From Erythrobacter tepidarius (GTDB lineage: Bacteria; Pseudomonadota; Alphaproteobacteria; Sphingomonadales; Sphingomonadaceae), in contig NZ_MUYJ01000007.1 in the NCBI RefSeq assembly GCF_002155695.1, positions 1-64,000 of the forward strand: 64,000 nucleotides of DNA, written 5' to 3'. A program made the position numbers and the translations under genes. This document shows, piece by piece, positions 8,831 through 18,562 of the stretch (within the stretch, counting starts at the first letter, position 1; every line of letters begins with the position of its first letter). The notes below the pieces were generated by a model. It was not told the DNA's origin. It saw only the letters and a program-made list of their open reading frames with translations, and ran no database searches.

Positions 8831-10242
8831 CAGAAGTGCAGCGCTCGGCCATAGGCATCGAGCACGCTTTCGTGCATCATCTCGGAGAGGGTGGGATGCG
8901 GGAACACGGTCTGCATCAGCTCGGTCTCGGTGGTTTCCAGCGTCTTGCCGACGGTGAAACCCTGGATCAGTTCGGTTACTTCCGCGCCGACCATGTGCGC
9001 GCCCAGCAGTTCGCCGGTCTTGGCGTCGAACACGGTCTTGATGAAGCCCTCGGCCTCGCCGAGCGCAATCGCCTTGCCGTTGCCGATGAAGGGGAAGTTG
9101 CCGACGCGCACCTCGTAGCCCGCTTCCTTCGCCTTGGCTTCGGTCAGGCCGACCGAGGCAACCTGCGGGTGGCAATAGGTGCAGCCCGGAATATTGCTGC
9201 GGTTGAGCGGATGGGGGTGAACCTCGGTATTGCCCAATTCCCTGGCGATGGCCTCGGCGCAGGTGACGCCTTCATGGCTCGCCTTGTGCGCGAGCCATGG
9301 ACCCGGGGTGCAGTCACCGATCGCCCACAGGCCCTGGGACTTGGTGCGGCCATAGGGGTCGACCTGGATGAAGCCGCGATCCATCTCAGCAAGACCTTCA
9401 AGGCCGATGTTCTCGGTATTGGGCACGATCCCGATGGCGACGATCACATGGGTGAAGTCGTCGCTGATGGTCGTGCCCGTCTTGTCCTTGATGGTGGCGC
9501 TGACGCCTTTGTCCGACACCGTGATCGCCTCGACCCCCGCCCCGGTCATGATGGTGATGCCTTGCTTCTTGAGGCTCTTTTCGAGGAAGGTCGAGACATC
9601 AGCGTCTTCGACCGGCACGATGCGGTCGAGCATCTCCACCACGGTCACCTCGCTGCCGAGATCGTTGTAGAAGCTGGCGAACTCGATCCCGATCGCACCC
9701 GATCCGATCACCAGCAGCTTGGCCGGAAGTTCGGTCGGGGTCATGGCGTGCCGGTAGGTCCACACGCGCTTGCCATCCGCCGGAGCGAAGGGCAGTTCGC
9801 GCGCGCGCGCGCCAGTGGCGACGATGATGTGGCGGGCGGCGAGGGCTTCCTCGCCCTTCTCCGATTTCACCGTCAACGATGTCGCGCCGGTCAGGCGCCC
9901 TTCGCCCATATGCACCGCGATCTTGTTCTTCTTCATCAGGTGCGCCACGCCCTGATTGAGCTGCTTGGCCACGGAGCGGCTGCGCTTGACGATGGCGGCA
10001 AGGTCGGCCTCGATTTCCCCTGCAACCTTCAGGCCATAATCGCCCGCATGGCGCATGTAGTGGAAGATCTCGGCCGAGCGCAGCATCGCCTTGGTCGGAA
10101 TGCAGCCCCAGTTGAGGCAGATGCCGCCCAGATTCTCGCGCTCGACAATCGCGGTCTTGAGCCCGAGCTGCGCGCAGCGGATCGCAGCAACATAGCCACC
10201 AGGGCCGGAACCGAGCACGATCACGTCATAGGAGGCGGTCAT
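8830..10242 (-). CDS. lpdA: Dihydrolipoyl dehydrogenase (E3)
   Basis: 470 residues. The FAD-binding motif GSGPGGYVAA lies at 11-20, the redox disulfide in GGICLNWGCIPTK has Cys42 and Cys47, an NAD-binding motif GSGAIGIEFASFY follows in the middle, and the C-terminal catalytic pair is His449 and Glu454 (HPTLSE). It reoxidises dihydrolipoamide on the E2 component of 2-oxo-acid dehydrogenase complexes, producing NADH. It lies downstream of pdhC after a 233-base gap (10243-10475) in which no convincing gene was seen. The linkage suggests it serves the pyruvate dehydrogenase complex. Confidence 0.97.
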   Translation of the reverse strand: MTASYDVIVLGSGPGGYVAAIRCAQLGLKTAIVERENLGGICLNWGCIPTKAMLRSAEIFHYMRHAGDYGLKVAGEIEADLAAIVKRSRSVAKQLNQGVAHLMKKNKIAVHMGEGRLTGATSLTVKSEKGEEALAARHIIVATGARARELPFAPADGKRVWTYRHAMTPTELPAKLLVIGSGAIGIEFASFYNDLGSEVTVVEMLDRIVPVEDADVSTFLEKSLKKQGITIMTGAGVEAITVSDKGVSATIKDKTGTTISDDFTHVIVAIGIVPNTENIGLEGLAEMDRGFIQVDPYGRTKSQGLWAIGDCTPGPWLAHKASHEGVTCAEAIARELGNTEVHPHPLNRSNIPGCTYCHPQVASVGLTEAKAKEAGYEVRVGNFPFIGNGKAIALGEAEGFIKTVFDAKTGELLGAHMVGAEVTELIQGFTVGKTLETTETELMQTVFPHPTLSEMMHESVLDAYGRALHF

Positions 10243-10475
10243 TCAGATGATCCCTTTTGAAGCTGAACGATGAGACATTTGAGACACAGTCCAGAAACCG
10301 AAAACCTGCCCCGGCAGGTGCTGGATGCGCGCAGGCGACTGCGCGGACAAAGGTGCGGCGACGGATCATCGCGGCGATGGTGCCCGCACCGCAAGGTGTA
10401 GGACAGCCTGATCGAGCATGATCGGGGGCCGCGCCGGGCGCGCCGCGAGCAAGACCGCCAGCGCAGGGGCGCTCG

Positions 10476-11900
10476 TCACACCACCAGCCCCATCGGGTTC
10501 TCGACGAGGTTCTTGAACGCCTCCATCAGCTGCGCACCGTCTGCCCCGTCGATGGCGCGGTGATCGAAGCTGCCGGTGGCGCTCATCACGGTGGCAGCGA
10601 CGATCTGGCCGTCTTCCACCCAGGGACGCTGTTCGCCCGCGCCGACCGCAAGGATCATTGCCTGCGGAGGATTGATCACCGCGTCGAATTGCTTGGTGCC
10701 GAACATCCCGAGGTTTGAAAGGCTCGCCGTGCCGCCCTGGAATTCGTGCGGTTGCAGCTTGCCTTCCTTGGCCTTGTTCGCCAGCGCCTTCATCTCGGTG
10801 CTGATTTCGGCCAGACCCTTGCGGCCCGCGTCGCGAATGATCGGGGTAATGAGACCCGAGGGCGCGGCCACCGCCACCGAAATGTCCTGCCGCATGTACT
10901 GCAGCAGCGTATCGCCCTGGAAGCTGACATTGCACTTTGGCACGCGCTGGAGCGCGCGGGCGAGCGCCTTGATCAGCAGGTCGTTGACCGAAAGTTTCAC
11001 GCCATCGGCTTCAAGCGACTTGTTGAGTTCGCCGCGCAGCTTGAGCAGCGCATCGAGCCGGATATCGACCGTGAGATAGATGTGCGGAATGGTCTGCTTG
11101 GCCTCGGTCAAGCGGCGGGCAATGACTTTGCGGACATTGTTGAGTTTTTGCACCTCGAATGGCGCATCGAGATCGCCGCCAAGGCTGGGTGGCGCCATCG
11201 GCGCCGGCGCCGCGGCAGGTGCAGCAGGTGCAGGTGCCGCATCCGCAGCGGGCGCCGCGGCCGCAGATCCCGGCGTGAAGTTCACGACATCGTCCTTGAC
11301 GATCCGGCCATTGGGGCCAGTTCCCCTGACAAGCGCCAGATCTATGCCCTTTGCCGCGGCAATCCGCCTGGCGAGTGGCGAGGCAATAATGCGCTCTGCC
11401 GAAGCCGCAGGGGCAGGAGTCGATGCGGGGACAGCAGGCGCAGCAGGCACAGCCGCAACCGTCCCGCCGCTCTTGACGACCGCAGCCTCGACATCTTCCT
11501 TCGTGATCCTGCCCTTGGGGCCGGTGCCGGTGATGCTCGCAAGATCGATGCCATGCGCCTCCGCCAGCTTGCGCGCCGTGGGTGTCGCGGCGGGGGCGTC
11601 GTCCGCGGGCGCAGCCGCGGCAGCAGGCGCCGCGGAGGCCACCGGCGCGGCTTCTTCACCTTCCACCGCCAGTCGCGCGATCACCGTGCCGACTTTCACG
11701 CCCTCGGTCCCTTGCGCGACCAGGATTTCCGTGATCACACCTTCGTCGATCGCCTCGAACTCCATCGTCGCCTTGTCGGTTTCGATCTCGGCCATAACGT
11801 CGCCCGAGGCGACTTGATCACCGACCTTGACCAGCCAGCGCGCCAGCGTGCCTTCTTCCATGGTGGGCGACAAGGCCGGCATCTTGATGTCGATCGCCAT
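10476..11900 (-). CDS. pdhC: Pyruvate dehydrogenase E2, dihydrolipoamide acetyltransferase
   Basis: 474 residues. One lipoyl domain spans 1-80 with Lys43 in ETDKATME as the lipoylation site. Two peripheral-subunit-binding (E3-binding) domains follow, at about 106-141 ([13 protein letters not shown]) and 174-209 ([15 protein letters not shown]), joined by alanine/proline linkers. The catalytic domain occupies about 246-474, with the active-site DHRAID at 446-451. The start [14 protein letters not shown] is the canonical E2 N-terminus; the longer upstream frame is not used. Most E2 chains have a single E3-binding domain. No E1 genes are adjacent. The enzyme transfers the acetyl group to CoA at the core of the complex. 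Confidence 0.96.
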   Translation of the reverse strand: MAIDIKMPALSPTMEEGTLARWLVKVGDQVASGDVMAEIETDKATMEFEAIDEGVITEILVAQGTEGVKVGTVIARLAVEGEEAAPVASAAPAAAAAPADDAPAATPTARKLAEAHGIDLASITGTGPKGRITKEDVEAAVVKSGGTVAAVPAAPAVPASTPAPAASAERIIASPLARRIAAAKGIDLALVRGTGPNGRIVKDDVVNFTPGSAAAAPAADAAPAPAAPAAAPAPMAPPSLGGDLDAPFEVQKLNNVRKVIARRLTEAKQTIPHIYLTVDIRLDALLKLRGELNKSLEADGVKLSVNDLLIKALARALQRVPKCNVSFQGDTLLQYMRQDISVAVAAPSGLITPIIRDAGRKGLAEISTEMKALANKAKEGKLQPHEFQGGTASLSNLGMFGTKQFDAVINPPQAMILAVGAGEQRPWVEDGQIVAATVMSATGSFDHRAIDGADGAQLMEAFKNLVENPMGLVV

Positions 11901-12048
11901 GATCCGCTGAAACTCCCGTAATCGATCCGTGCCCTTCCTCTGGCCAATTCGCTGACATCGGGCAAGGCCCAACAAGGCCGGATGGCGGCGAGGACTTGCC
12001 ATTCCATACGAATGCATCGATACCTCCCGACCAACGGGGCGACAGGAC

Positions 12049-12501
12049 ATGCGCACATTTCTGGTCATCATCGACGAGAGCGAGGAAGCGACTGCGGCCT
12101 TGCGCTATGCCGCCCGGCGGGCGGCAAGCGTCGGTGGCGCGGTGCATTTGCTCGCGCTGGTGCCGCAGCAGAACTTTTCGGCCTTCGGGGCGGTTCAGGC
12201 GACGATTGAGGCCGAAGCGCGTGACCGGGCCGAGATGCTGGCGCATGGCGTGGCGGGCAATCTGCTCGCCGAAAGCGGCATCATGCCGACCATCTCGGTC
12301 AAGGTCGGCCAGAGCCAGCGGATCGTCAGTGAGTTCCTTGCCGAGCACAGGGAAGTGGCCGCGCTGGTGCTCGCCGCGGCGCGTGGCCATACGCCCGGCC
12401 CGCTGGTAACGCACTTCTCGGCAATCGCAGGCACCCTGCCCTGTCCGCTCTACATCATCCCCGCTGATTACGACGAGATGAAGAGCGACCACCGCGCCTG
12501 A
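12049..12501 (+). CDS. Universal stress protein (UspA family)
   Basis: 150 residues forming one Usp domain: [21 protein letters not shown] at the first strand and helix, and a C-terminal part with [15 protein letters not shown] and PCPLYIIP. The usual ATP-binding G-2x-G-9x-G-S/T loop is only partly matched, so nucleotide binding is uncertain. A Shine-Dalgarno ACAGGA precedes the ATG. It is divergent from pdhC, and its end is 11 bases from the end of rnr on the other strand. It is the only plus-strand gene in this long minus-strand stretch. The function is general stress resistance, by family. Confidence 0.88.
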   Translation: MRTFLVIIDESEEATAALRYAARRAASVGGAVHLLALVPQQNFSAFGAVQATIEAEARDRAEMLAHGVAGNLLAESGIMPTISVKVGQSQRIVSEFLAEHREVAALVLAAARGHTPGPLVTHFSAIAGTLPCPLYIIPADYDEMKSDHRA

Positions 12502-12512
12502 GCCCCTTTCGG

Positions 12513-14798
12513 CTACGACCTGCGACCCTGATGGCGGATATTGCCCGGTCGTCCGCGCTTGCCGACCATGAATTTGCCCGCCTTGACCGGCCCGCGCTGC
12601 CGCTTCTGGATGCGGGCGCCGCGCGGTTCGATCACGCCGGGTTGCTGATCGGGCAGCACGAACTTGAGCGCGCCGGTGAGCGGGTTGGCCTCGGCCAGCC
12701 TGAGCCTGAGCCGGTCACCGCTCGCATAGGTCGTGCCGCTGTCGGCGCCGACCAGGGCCTGCGCGGCCTCGTCATGGCGAAAATGCTCGCTGCCAAGGGT
12801 GGAGATCGGCACCAGCCCATCGCCGCCCAGGCCCACGATCGTGGCGAAGAAGCCAAAGGCCTGCACCCCGGTGATACGGGTGTCGAACACCTCGCCCACA
12901 CGGTCTGATAGCCAAGCGGCGACATAGCGGTCGAGGGTGTCGCGCTCGGCCTCCATCGCGCGGCGCTCGGTCTGGCTGATCGCGTCGCTGACTTGCTGAA
13001 GGCTGGCGCGGTCGCGCTCGGAAAGGCCACTGGTCGCTGGTATCGTTCCGGGCGGTGCGGGCTGCTCGAGCTTGTATGCGTCAACCAGCGCGCGGTGCAC
13101 CAGCAGATCGGAATAGCGCCGGATAGGCGAGGTGAAATGGGCGTAGGAGCCAAGGCTTAGCCCGAAGTGCCCCGCATTGACCGGCCCGTAATAGGCCTGG
13201 GTCTGGCTGCGCAGCACCGCTTCCATCACCAGTGCCTTTTCCCCCTCGTCGGTGACGTCCCTGAGCATTCGGTTGAACAGACCCGGCGTCACCACCTGCC
13301 CCAGCGCCAGCTTCCTGCCCATCGTGGCAAGGTAATCGCGCAGCGCGATCAACTTCTCGCGCGAGGGCGGCTCGTGGATGCGATAGACCACCGGCGCGGC
13401 CCTGGCCTCGAGCGCCTTTGCCGCCGCGACATTCGCAGCGATCATGAAGTCTTCGACCACGCGGTGCGCATCGAGCCGCTCGCGGATGGCAATCTCGGCA
13501 ATCCGGCCTTTCTCGTCGAGCACCACCCGGCGCTCGGGCAGTTCGAGTTCAAGCGGATCGCGCGCATGGCGCGCCGCGGCAAGTGCGCGCCAAGCAGCCC
13601 AGAGGTTGGCGAGGAATTCGGGCGGATTGCCATCGTCCACCGCCTGCTGCGCGTCCTCATAGGCGATATTGCGCGCGATCCGGACAAGCGCGCGGGTGAA
13701 GCGGAAGCGAGTCACCTTGCCTTCAGCGTCGATGTGCAGGTGGCAGGCCATCGCCGCGCGGTCCTCGCCCTCTTTCAGCGAGCAGACATCGGCGCTGAGC
13801 ACCTCGGGCAGCATCGGCACCACCCGGTCAGGGAAATAGACCGAATTACCGCGCTTGCGCGCCTCGCGGTCGAGCGCCGAGCCAGGACGGACGTAGAAGG
13901 ACACATCGGCAATCGCGACAATGGCATTGAAGCCGCCCTGCCCGTCAGGCTCGGCCCAGATTGCGTCATCGTGATCGCGCGCATCGGCAGGATCGATGGC
14001 AATGATCGGCAGATGGCGCAGATCTTCGCGGGTCTTCTCGGACAGTTTGAGCTTCGCCACACGGCGGGCTTCATCGAGCACTTCCTCCGGGAAGATGTGC
14101 GGGATGCCATGCTTGGCAATGGCGATCAGGCTGAAAGAGCGCGGGGCGAGCGGATCGCCCAGCACTTCCACCACCTTCACCCCTGCGCGCTCGGAGCGCC
14201 CCACCCGCTCGGCGATGACAAGCTGCCCCGCCTCGGCCGCGCCGCGATCGGCAATCGGGGCCGAGTGGCGCACTCGCTTGTCGACGGGCGCGAGCCATGC
14301 CTTGCCGGTCTTGTCGATCTCGACGATGCCCATCAGCCCCTCGGTGCGCGCGGGGAGTTTCTTCATCGGATGGGCGATCCAACCCCGCTCGGTTTGGTCG
14401 GTGCGGGCAAGGATACGATCCCCGCGCTTGAGCGCCGCAGACCGCTTCGCCCCGCGCGCTCCGGATTCGCGCACGATCAGGCGCGGCGGCTTGCCGGGGG
14501 CTTCGGGGTTCCAGTTGTCGGGCTCGGCGAACAGCGCGCCATCATCGACATCGACGATCCTGAGGGTCGTCACCTTGGGCACCCCGCCCATGCGGTGGTA
14601 GGCGCTTTTCGAGCCGTCGATCAGTCCTTCCTCGGCCATGTCCTTGAGCAGGGCCTTGAGCTTGATCTTCTCCTGCCCTTTCAGCCCGAATGCCTTTGCA
14701 ATCTCGCGCTTGCCGGCGGGAATGCTCGAGGACTGGATGAAGTCGAGCACCTGCTGGCGCGTCGGCATCCCTTGGGGAAGCTTTGGGGGTTTGGCCAT
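12513..14798 (-). CDS. rnr: Ribonuclease R
   Basis: A 761-residue 3'-5' exoribonuclease. An N-terminal helix-turn-helix and cold-shock regions precede the RNB catalytic domain, with the acidic metal site IAIDPADARDHDDAIWAE. Near the C-terminus an S1 domain reads VFDTRITGVQAFGFFATI, followed by a basic tail (KRQRGPVKAGK). The start MAKPPKLPQGMPT is chosen over an upstream extension that has no family similarity. It degrades structured RNA and takes part in rRNA and tmRNA-linked quality control. It follows the M28 peptidase gene after 113 bases. Confidence 0.96.
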   Translation of the reverse strand: MAKPPKLPQGMPTRQQVLDFIQSSSIPAGKREIAKAFGLKGQEKIKLKALLKDMAEEGLIDGSKSAYHRMGGVPKVTTLRIVDVDDGALFAEPDNWNPEAPGKPPRLIVRESGARGAKRSAALKRGDRILARTDQTERGWIAHPMKKLPARTEGLMGIVEIDKTGKAWLAPVDKRVRHSAPIADRGAAEAGQLVIAERVGRSERAGVKVVEVLGDPLAPRSFSLIAIAKHGIPHIFPEEVLDEARRVAKLKLSEKTREDLRHLPIIAIDPADARDHDDAIWAEPDGQGGFNAIVAIADVSFYVRPGSALDREARKRGNSVYFPDRVVPMLPEVLSADVCSLKEGEDRAAMACHLHIDAEGKVTRFRFTRALVRIARNIAYEDAQQAVDDGNPPEFLANLWAAWRALAAARHARDPLELELPERRVVLDEKGRIAEIAIRERLDAHRVVEDFMIAANVAAAKALEARAAPVVYRIHEPPSREKLIALRDYLATMGRKLALGQVVTPGLFNRMLRDVTDEGEKALVMEAVLRSQTQAYYGPVNAGHFGLSLGSYAHFTSPIRRYSDLLVHRALVDAYKLEQPAPPGTIPATSGLSERDRASLQQVSDAISQTERRAMEAERDTLDRYVAAWLSDRVGEVFDTRITGVQAFGFFATIVGLGGDGLVPISTLGSEHFRHDEAAQALVGADSGTTYASGDRLRLRLAEANPLTGALKFVLPDQQPGVIEPRGARIQKRQRGPVKAGKFMVGKRGRPGNIRHQGRRS

Positions 14799-14911
14799 AA
14801 TCACGGCTCTAGCCCATATGCCGCTTGATTGCGAGCAGAGCCAAGCCATCCCGAGCGGCATCCACGGACGCCGGATTGCCGCAGCCCCGGCGCGCCGCGC
14901 AAGGACGAGGG

Positions 14912-16285
14912 CTATTCCTTCGCCACCGGCCCGAACGCTCCGCCGGGAACCGCGCTGGCGACCGGGGAGCAGAACATTCCCGCGCAAGCGGCCACGCCGA
15001 ACATCCAGTCGTCACCGCGCAGTTGCTTCACATGGCTGAAGCTGCGCCCGCTTGCGACCGCCGCCGCGTTGTCAACCTGCGAACCGTCGATATAGACCAG
15101 CGTCAAATCCTTGCGCCAGGCCGGTTCATCCGTGGCGCGAATCACGACCGAATAGACCTGCGCCCCGGCGACCGCGTTCCATTTGATCTCGCTATCTACC
15201 CGCACCGCTGCATCCACCGTCACCTTGGGCGGCATCGGCGCGCGGGCGAGCGCATCGAGCGCGCGGACATTGAGCTTGGTCACACCTGCGAGATAGGCGA
15301 AGTCCATTGCGTCGATGGTGTCGCCATAGGCCACGCCATCCTCGGTGCGCAGGTCCTGGTGCTGGTGGTTGTAATCCTCGACCCCGACGCTGAAGCGGAT
15401 CGCCGGATAGCCCTTTTGCAGGAACGGCACGTGATCGCCGCCGCGCCCCATGCGGTCGGTGCGCCAGACCTGGCGAACCTGCATTTCTTCGGGGTGCTTT
15501 TGCGCAAGATCCGCAACCCAGCGCGAAAGATTGCGCGAAGGCGTGTCGTTCTCGCCACCGAAGCGGGTCTGCGCGGCGCGCAGGCTATCGGTCAGGTCAG
15601 AACGCGGGCCTTCGGAAAAGACGCGCACCAGCTTGGGCTCGCAATAGCCGTCGCTCCCGCAGGAATTGCCGACGATGTCGTTGTTGAGCACCGCCTTCAC
15701 CGTAAAGCCCTGCGCCTCGACCCAGTCTGCCAGGATGCGCGCGCCTATCAAGCCCTGTTCCTCGCCCGAAAGCAGGGCGTAGATGATGGTCGAGGGATAT
15801 TGCGTGCCGCTGAGCAGGCGCGCGGCCTCAAGCACCAGCGCGGTGCCGCTGCCATCGTCATTGGCCCCCGGTGCGTCCGAGGTCGCATCCATCACGTCGC
15901 TGACGCGGCTGTCGATATGGCCCTGCACGATCACGACCTCGTTTGGACGCTCGCTGCCGCGCTGGATCGCGACCGCGTTGCGCACCAGCGTCGCGGCGGG
16001 GATGCGGCGACCATCGGGCTGGACCACCTCGCCCACCGGCAGCACCTCGAGGCAGCCGCCGCACTTGGCGCCGATGCGCCGGAACTGCTCAAGACCCCAA
16101 TCGACCGCCGCGCCGATCCCGCGCTTGGGGTCGGTCTGCGAAGAAAGGGTGTGGCGGGTGCCGAAGCTGACGAGCTTGGCGACATCGTTCTTCAGTCTCT
16201 CGATGGAGACCGCGTCGGCAGGGTGAGCTTGGGCAGAGAGCGGGGCGGCCGCAAGGGCGGCGAGCAACAGGGCGCGTTTCAACAT
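14912..16285 (-). CDS. Secreted M28-family zinc aminopeptidase
   Basis: 457 residues. The first 20 form a signal peptide (MLKRALLLAALAAAPLSAQA). Metal ligands of the M28 family are seen in order: HIDSRV (His), PGANDDGSG (bridging Asp), SGEEQG (catalytic and ligand Glu) and GGDHVPF (His). The C-terminal 100 residues resemble a small beta domain. It should remove N-terminal residues from peptides in the periplasm. It lies between proS (38 bases upstream) and rnr. The longer frame start is rejected because it would bury the signal peptide. Confidence 0.93.
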   Translation of the reverse strand: MLKRALLLAALAAAPLSAQAHPADAVSIERLKNDVAKLVSFGTRHTLSSQTDPKRGIGAAVDWGLEQFRRIGAKCGGCLEVLPVGEVVQPDGRRIPAATLVRNAVAIQRGSERPNEVVIVQGHIDSRVSDVMDATSDAPGANDDGSGTALVLEAARLLSGTQYPSTIIYALLSGEEQGLIGARILADWVEAQGFTVKAVLNNDIVGNSCGSDGYCEPKLVRVFSEGPRSDLTDSLRAAQTRFGGENDTPSRNLSRWVADLAQKHPEEMQVRQVWRTDRMGRGGDHVPFLQKGYPAIRFSVGVEDYNHQHQDLRTEDGVAYGDTIDAMDFAYLAGVTKLNVRALDALARAPMPPKVTVDAAVRVDSEIKWNAVAGAQVYSVVIRATDEPAWRKDLTLVYIDGSQVDNAAAVASGRSFSHVKQLRGDDWMFGVAACAGMFCSPVASAVPGGAFGPVAKE

Positions 16286-16322
16286 CAGCCCTGTCTGCAC
16301 GCCGCTTACCGCAGACGCAAGC

Positions 16323-17876
16323 CTAGTAGGCGCGCGCCACCAGGATGCGCTCAACCGCGGGTTCGCCGGTGAAAATGCAGGCGCCGCGGGCAGGCGCGCC
16401 GCCGCGCGGCACGTTGCGAATGGTGAGCTTGACCGCCTTCAGCTTCTCGACGACCTTTTCGAGCGTCTCGCCCGTCGGTTTCGACCACTCGACCTCGACC
16501 CAGCCCGGATATTTTCCACCCTTTTCGAAGTGATCGACCACAGCCTGCCACTCGGTAAGGCCGCGGGTGATGTTGGCGTCGCGCCGCGCGCGGGCTTCTT
16601 CGTACAGAGCCTGCTGGATGTCCGCCAGCAAGGCCCCCGCCGAAGCGGCAAACGCCTCGCGCGGGACAAACTGCATCGCGGGCTTGCCGTTGGCGGCGTT
16701 CCACAGCCGGTCACGGCGCAACACCGCGACCTTGCCTTCGGCCATGTCTCGCGGGCCGACTTCAAGAATGACCGGGGCACCCTTCCTGACCCAATTCCAC
16801 CGCTTGGCCGCCACCTTGCCGGGCGACCTGTCGAGCAGCACGCGCAGCTTCTCGCCCAGCCCGATCTGGCCGGCGAGCATCACGCGCAGCTCTTCGCAAT
16901 AGGCGATCAGCGCCGCATCCTCGGGAGCGTCACGCAGCATGGGCAGAATGATGATCTGCTGCGGCGCGATCGCGGGGGGCACGCGCAGCCCGTCATCATC
17001 GCCATGCGTCATGATCACCCCGCCGATAAGGCGCGTCGAGACGCCCCAGCTGGTGGTGTGGCAAAATTGCTGGCTGCCCTCGCGGTCCTGATACCGGATG
17101 CCCGCAGCTTGGGCGAAGTTGGTGCCGAGATAGTGCGAGGTGCCGGCCTGGAGCGCCTTGCCGTCCTGCATCATCGCCTCGATCGACCAGGTCTCGACCG
17201 CGCCGGGGAAGCGTTCGTTTTCGGGCTTTTCACCGGCGATAACCGGCAGGGCGAGGTCTTCCTCGGCACAGGCGCGATACATTTCCAGCGCGCGATGCGT
17301 TTCGGCAAGCGCATCCTCGCGCGTCTCGTGCGCGGTGTGGCCTTCCTGCCAGAGGAACTCGCTGGTGCGCAGGAACATCCGCGTGCGCATTTCCCAGCGC
17401 ACCACATTGGCCCACTGGTTGGTGAGCAGGGGCAGATCGCGCCACGACTGCACCCAGCGCGCCATGGCATCGCCGATAATCGTTTCGGAAGTCGGACGCA
17501 CCACCAGCGGTTCCTCAAGCCTGGCGGCCGGATCGGGGATCAACCCGCCCTTGCCATCGGCGATCAGGCGGTGGTGGGTGACAACTGCCATTTCCTTGGC
17601 AAAACCCTCGACGTGCTCGGCTTCGCGGGTAAAATTGGCGAGCGGGATGAACAGCGGGAAGTAGCAGTTCTGCACGCCCGCGGCCTTGATCCGATCATCC
17701 ATCAGGCGCTGGATCCGCTCCCAGATGCCGTAGCCCCATGGCTTGATCACCATGCAGCCGCGCACGCCGGATTCCTCGGCAAGTTCGGCGGCGCTGATGA
17801 CTTCCTGATACCACTTGGCGAAGTCGTCTTCGCGCTTGACGGTGAGCGCGTGGCGAATCTGGGACACGGACGGCAA
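16323..17876 (-). CDS. proS: Prolyl-tRNA synthetase, archaeal/eukaryotic-like type
   Basis: 517 residues. Class II motifs are visible: RPTSETI, motif 2 in VVRWEMRTRMFLRTSEFLWQ, and motif 3 around GGVIMTHGDDDGLRVPP. An anticodon-binding domain and the short C-terminal domain ending ILVARAY follow. The protein lacks the large editing insertion of the usual bacterial ProRS and belongs to the shorter type with the extra C-terminal domain, as in archaea, eukaryotes and scattered bacteria. It charges tRNA-Pro with proline. phaR lies 36 bases upstream in the same direction. Confidence 0.95.
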   Translation of the reverse strand: MPSVSQIRHALTVKREDDFAKWYQEVISAAELAEESGVRGCMVIKPWGYGIWERIQRLMDDRIKAAGVQNCYFPLFIPLANFTREAEHVEGFAKEMAVVTHHRLIADGKGGLIPDPAARLEEPLVVRPTSETIIGDAMARWVQSWRDLPLLTNQWANVVRWEMRTRMFLRTSEFLWQEGHTAHETREDALAETHRALEMYRACAEEDLALPVIAGEKPENERFPGAVETWSIEAMMQDGKALQAGTSHYLGTNFAQAAGIRYQDREGSQQFCHTTSWGVSTRLIGGVIMTHGDDDGLRVPPAIAPQQIIILPMLRDAPEDAALIAYCEELRVMLAGQIGLGEKLRVLLDRSPGKVAAKRWNWVRKGAPVILEVGPRDMAEGKVAVLRRDRLWNAANGKPAMQFVPREAFAASAGALLADIQQALYEEARARRDANITRGLTEWQAVVDHFEKGGKYPGWVEVEWSKPTGETLEKVVEKLKAVKLTIRNVPRGGAPARGACIFTGEPAVERILVARAY

Positions 17877-17912
17877 TTCCTGAATAAGTGAGAGCGGCGC
17901 GCGCTATCGGCG

Positions 17913-18485
17913 CTATTTGCTGAGTTCGTCCAGCTTCTTTTGCATCGCCGCCATCTGTTCGCGCAGCTCGGCAATCTCGTCGCGGGTGTCGGCGGAGGCG
18001 GACTTGTCCCTGGCCTTGCCCATGCCGGGAAGGAACACGTCCGCCGCGGCGCGCATCATCGCCATGTTGGTTTCGTGAATCGCGGCAAAGGGCGTGGCGC
18101 TGATACCCTTTTCAAAGGCCTCGCGGATCTTGCTCTGGTTGTCGCGAAAATTCGCCATGCTGGCTTCGAGATAGGACGGTATCAGTGCCTGCATCGAATT
18201 GCCGTACATCCCGATCAACTGCCTGAGGAAGCTCACGGGAAGCATCTGGTGCCCGCCACTGGCCTCCTCGTCCATGATGATCTGCGTGAGGATCGAGTGG
18301 GTGATATCGTCGCCGGTCTTGGCATCGAGCACCTGGAACTCGACATTCTCACGCACCATCTTCGCCAGATCCTCGAGCGTGATGTAGCTTGACGAGGCGG
18401 TGTTGTAGAGCCGGCGGTTGGCGTATTTCTTGATGATAACCGCCTCATCCGCCCCGCGCGATGCGGCCTTCGACCTGCCGACCAT
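17913..18485 (-). CDS. phaR: Polyhydroxyalkanoate synthesis repressor PhaR
   Basis: 190 residues. The N-terminal PhaR DNA-binding domain contains VIIKKYANRRLYNTASSSYITL, given here as key residues K-K-Y-A-N-R-R-L-Y-N-T. A PHB-accumulation domain follows (VQFVSFLRQ-like: MLPVSFLRQLIGMYG). The C-terminus ends in a coiled coil (EIAELREQMAAMQKKLDELSK). It senses PHA granules and represses phasin and its own gene. The ATG is chosen because the upstream frame is unrelated. A TGC-type inverted repeat lies 40-54 bases upstream. No phaC or phasin gene is nearby. Confidence 0.94.
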   Translation of the reverse strand: MVGRSKAASRGADEAVIIKKYANRRLYNTASSSYITLEDLAKMVRENVEFQVLDAKTGDDITHSILTQIIMDEEASGGHQMLPVSFLRQLIGMYGNSMQALIPSYLEASMANFRDNQSKIREAFEKGISATPFAAIHETNMAMMRAAADVFLPGMGKARDKSASADTRDEIAELREQMAAMQKKLDELSK

Positions 18486-18524
18486 TTTCTTGTCCCGATA
18501 ATTGACCCGCGAGCAGCTTAGCAC

Positions 18525-18539
18525 CTGCACAATGTGCAG
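18525..18539. promoter_or_regulatory. Likely PhaR operator
   Basis: CTGCACAATGTGCAG is a perfect inverted repeat with seven-base arms around one A, 40-54 bases before the phaR start codon. PhaR proteins of Paracoccus and Rhodobacter recognise CTGC...GCAG-type repeats and repress their own genes. The spacing differs from the N3-4 form reported there. Confidence 0.5.
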
Positions 18540-18562
18540 CGCAATATCGCCCGACGAAGGGT

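Noticed and set aside
11160..11660. Repeat-rich DNA in pdhC as a separate element
   Set aside because: It encodes the Ala/Pro linkers of E2 in frame and needs no other explanation.
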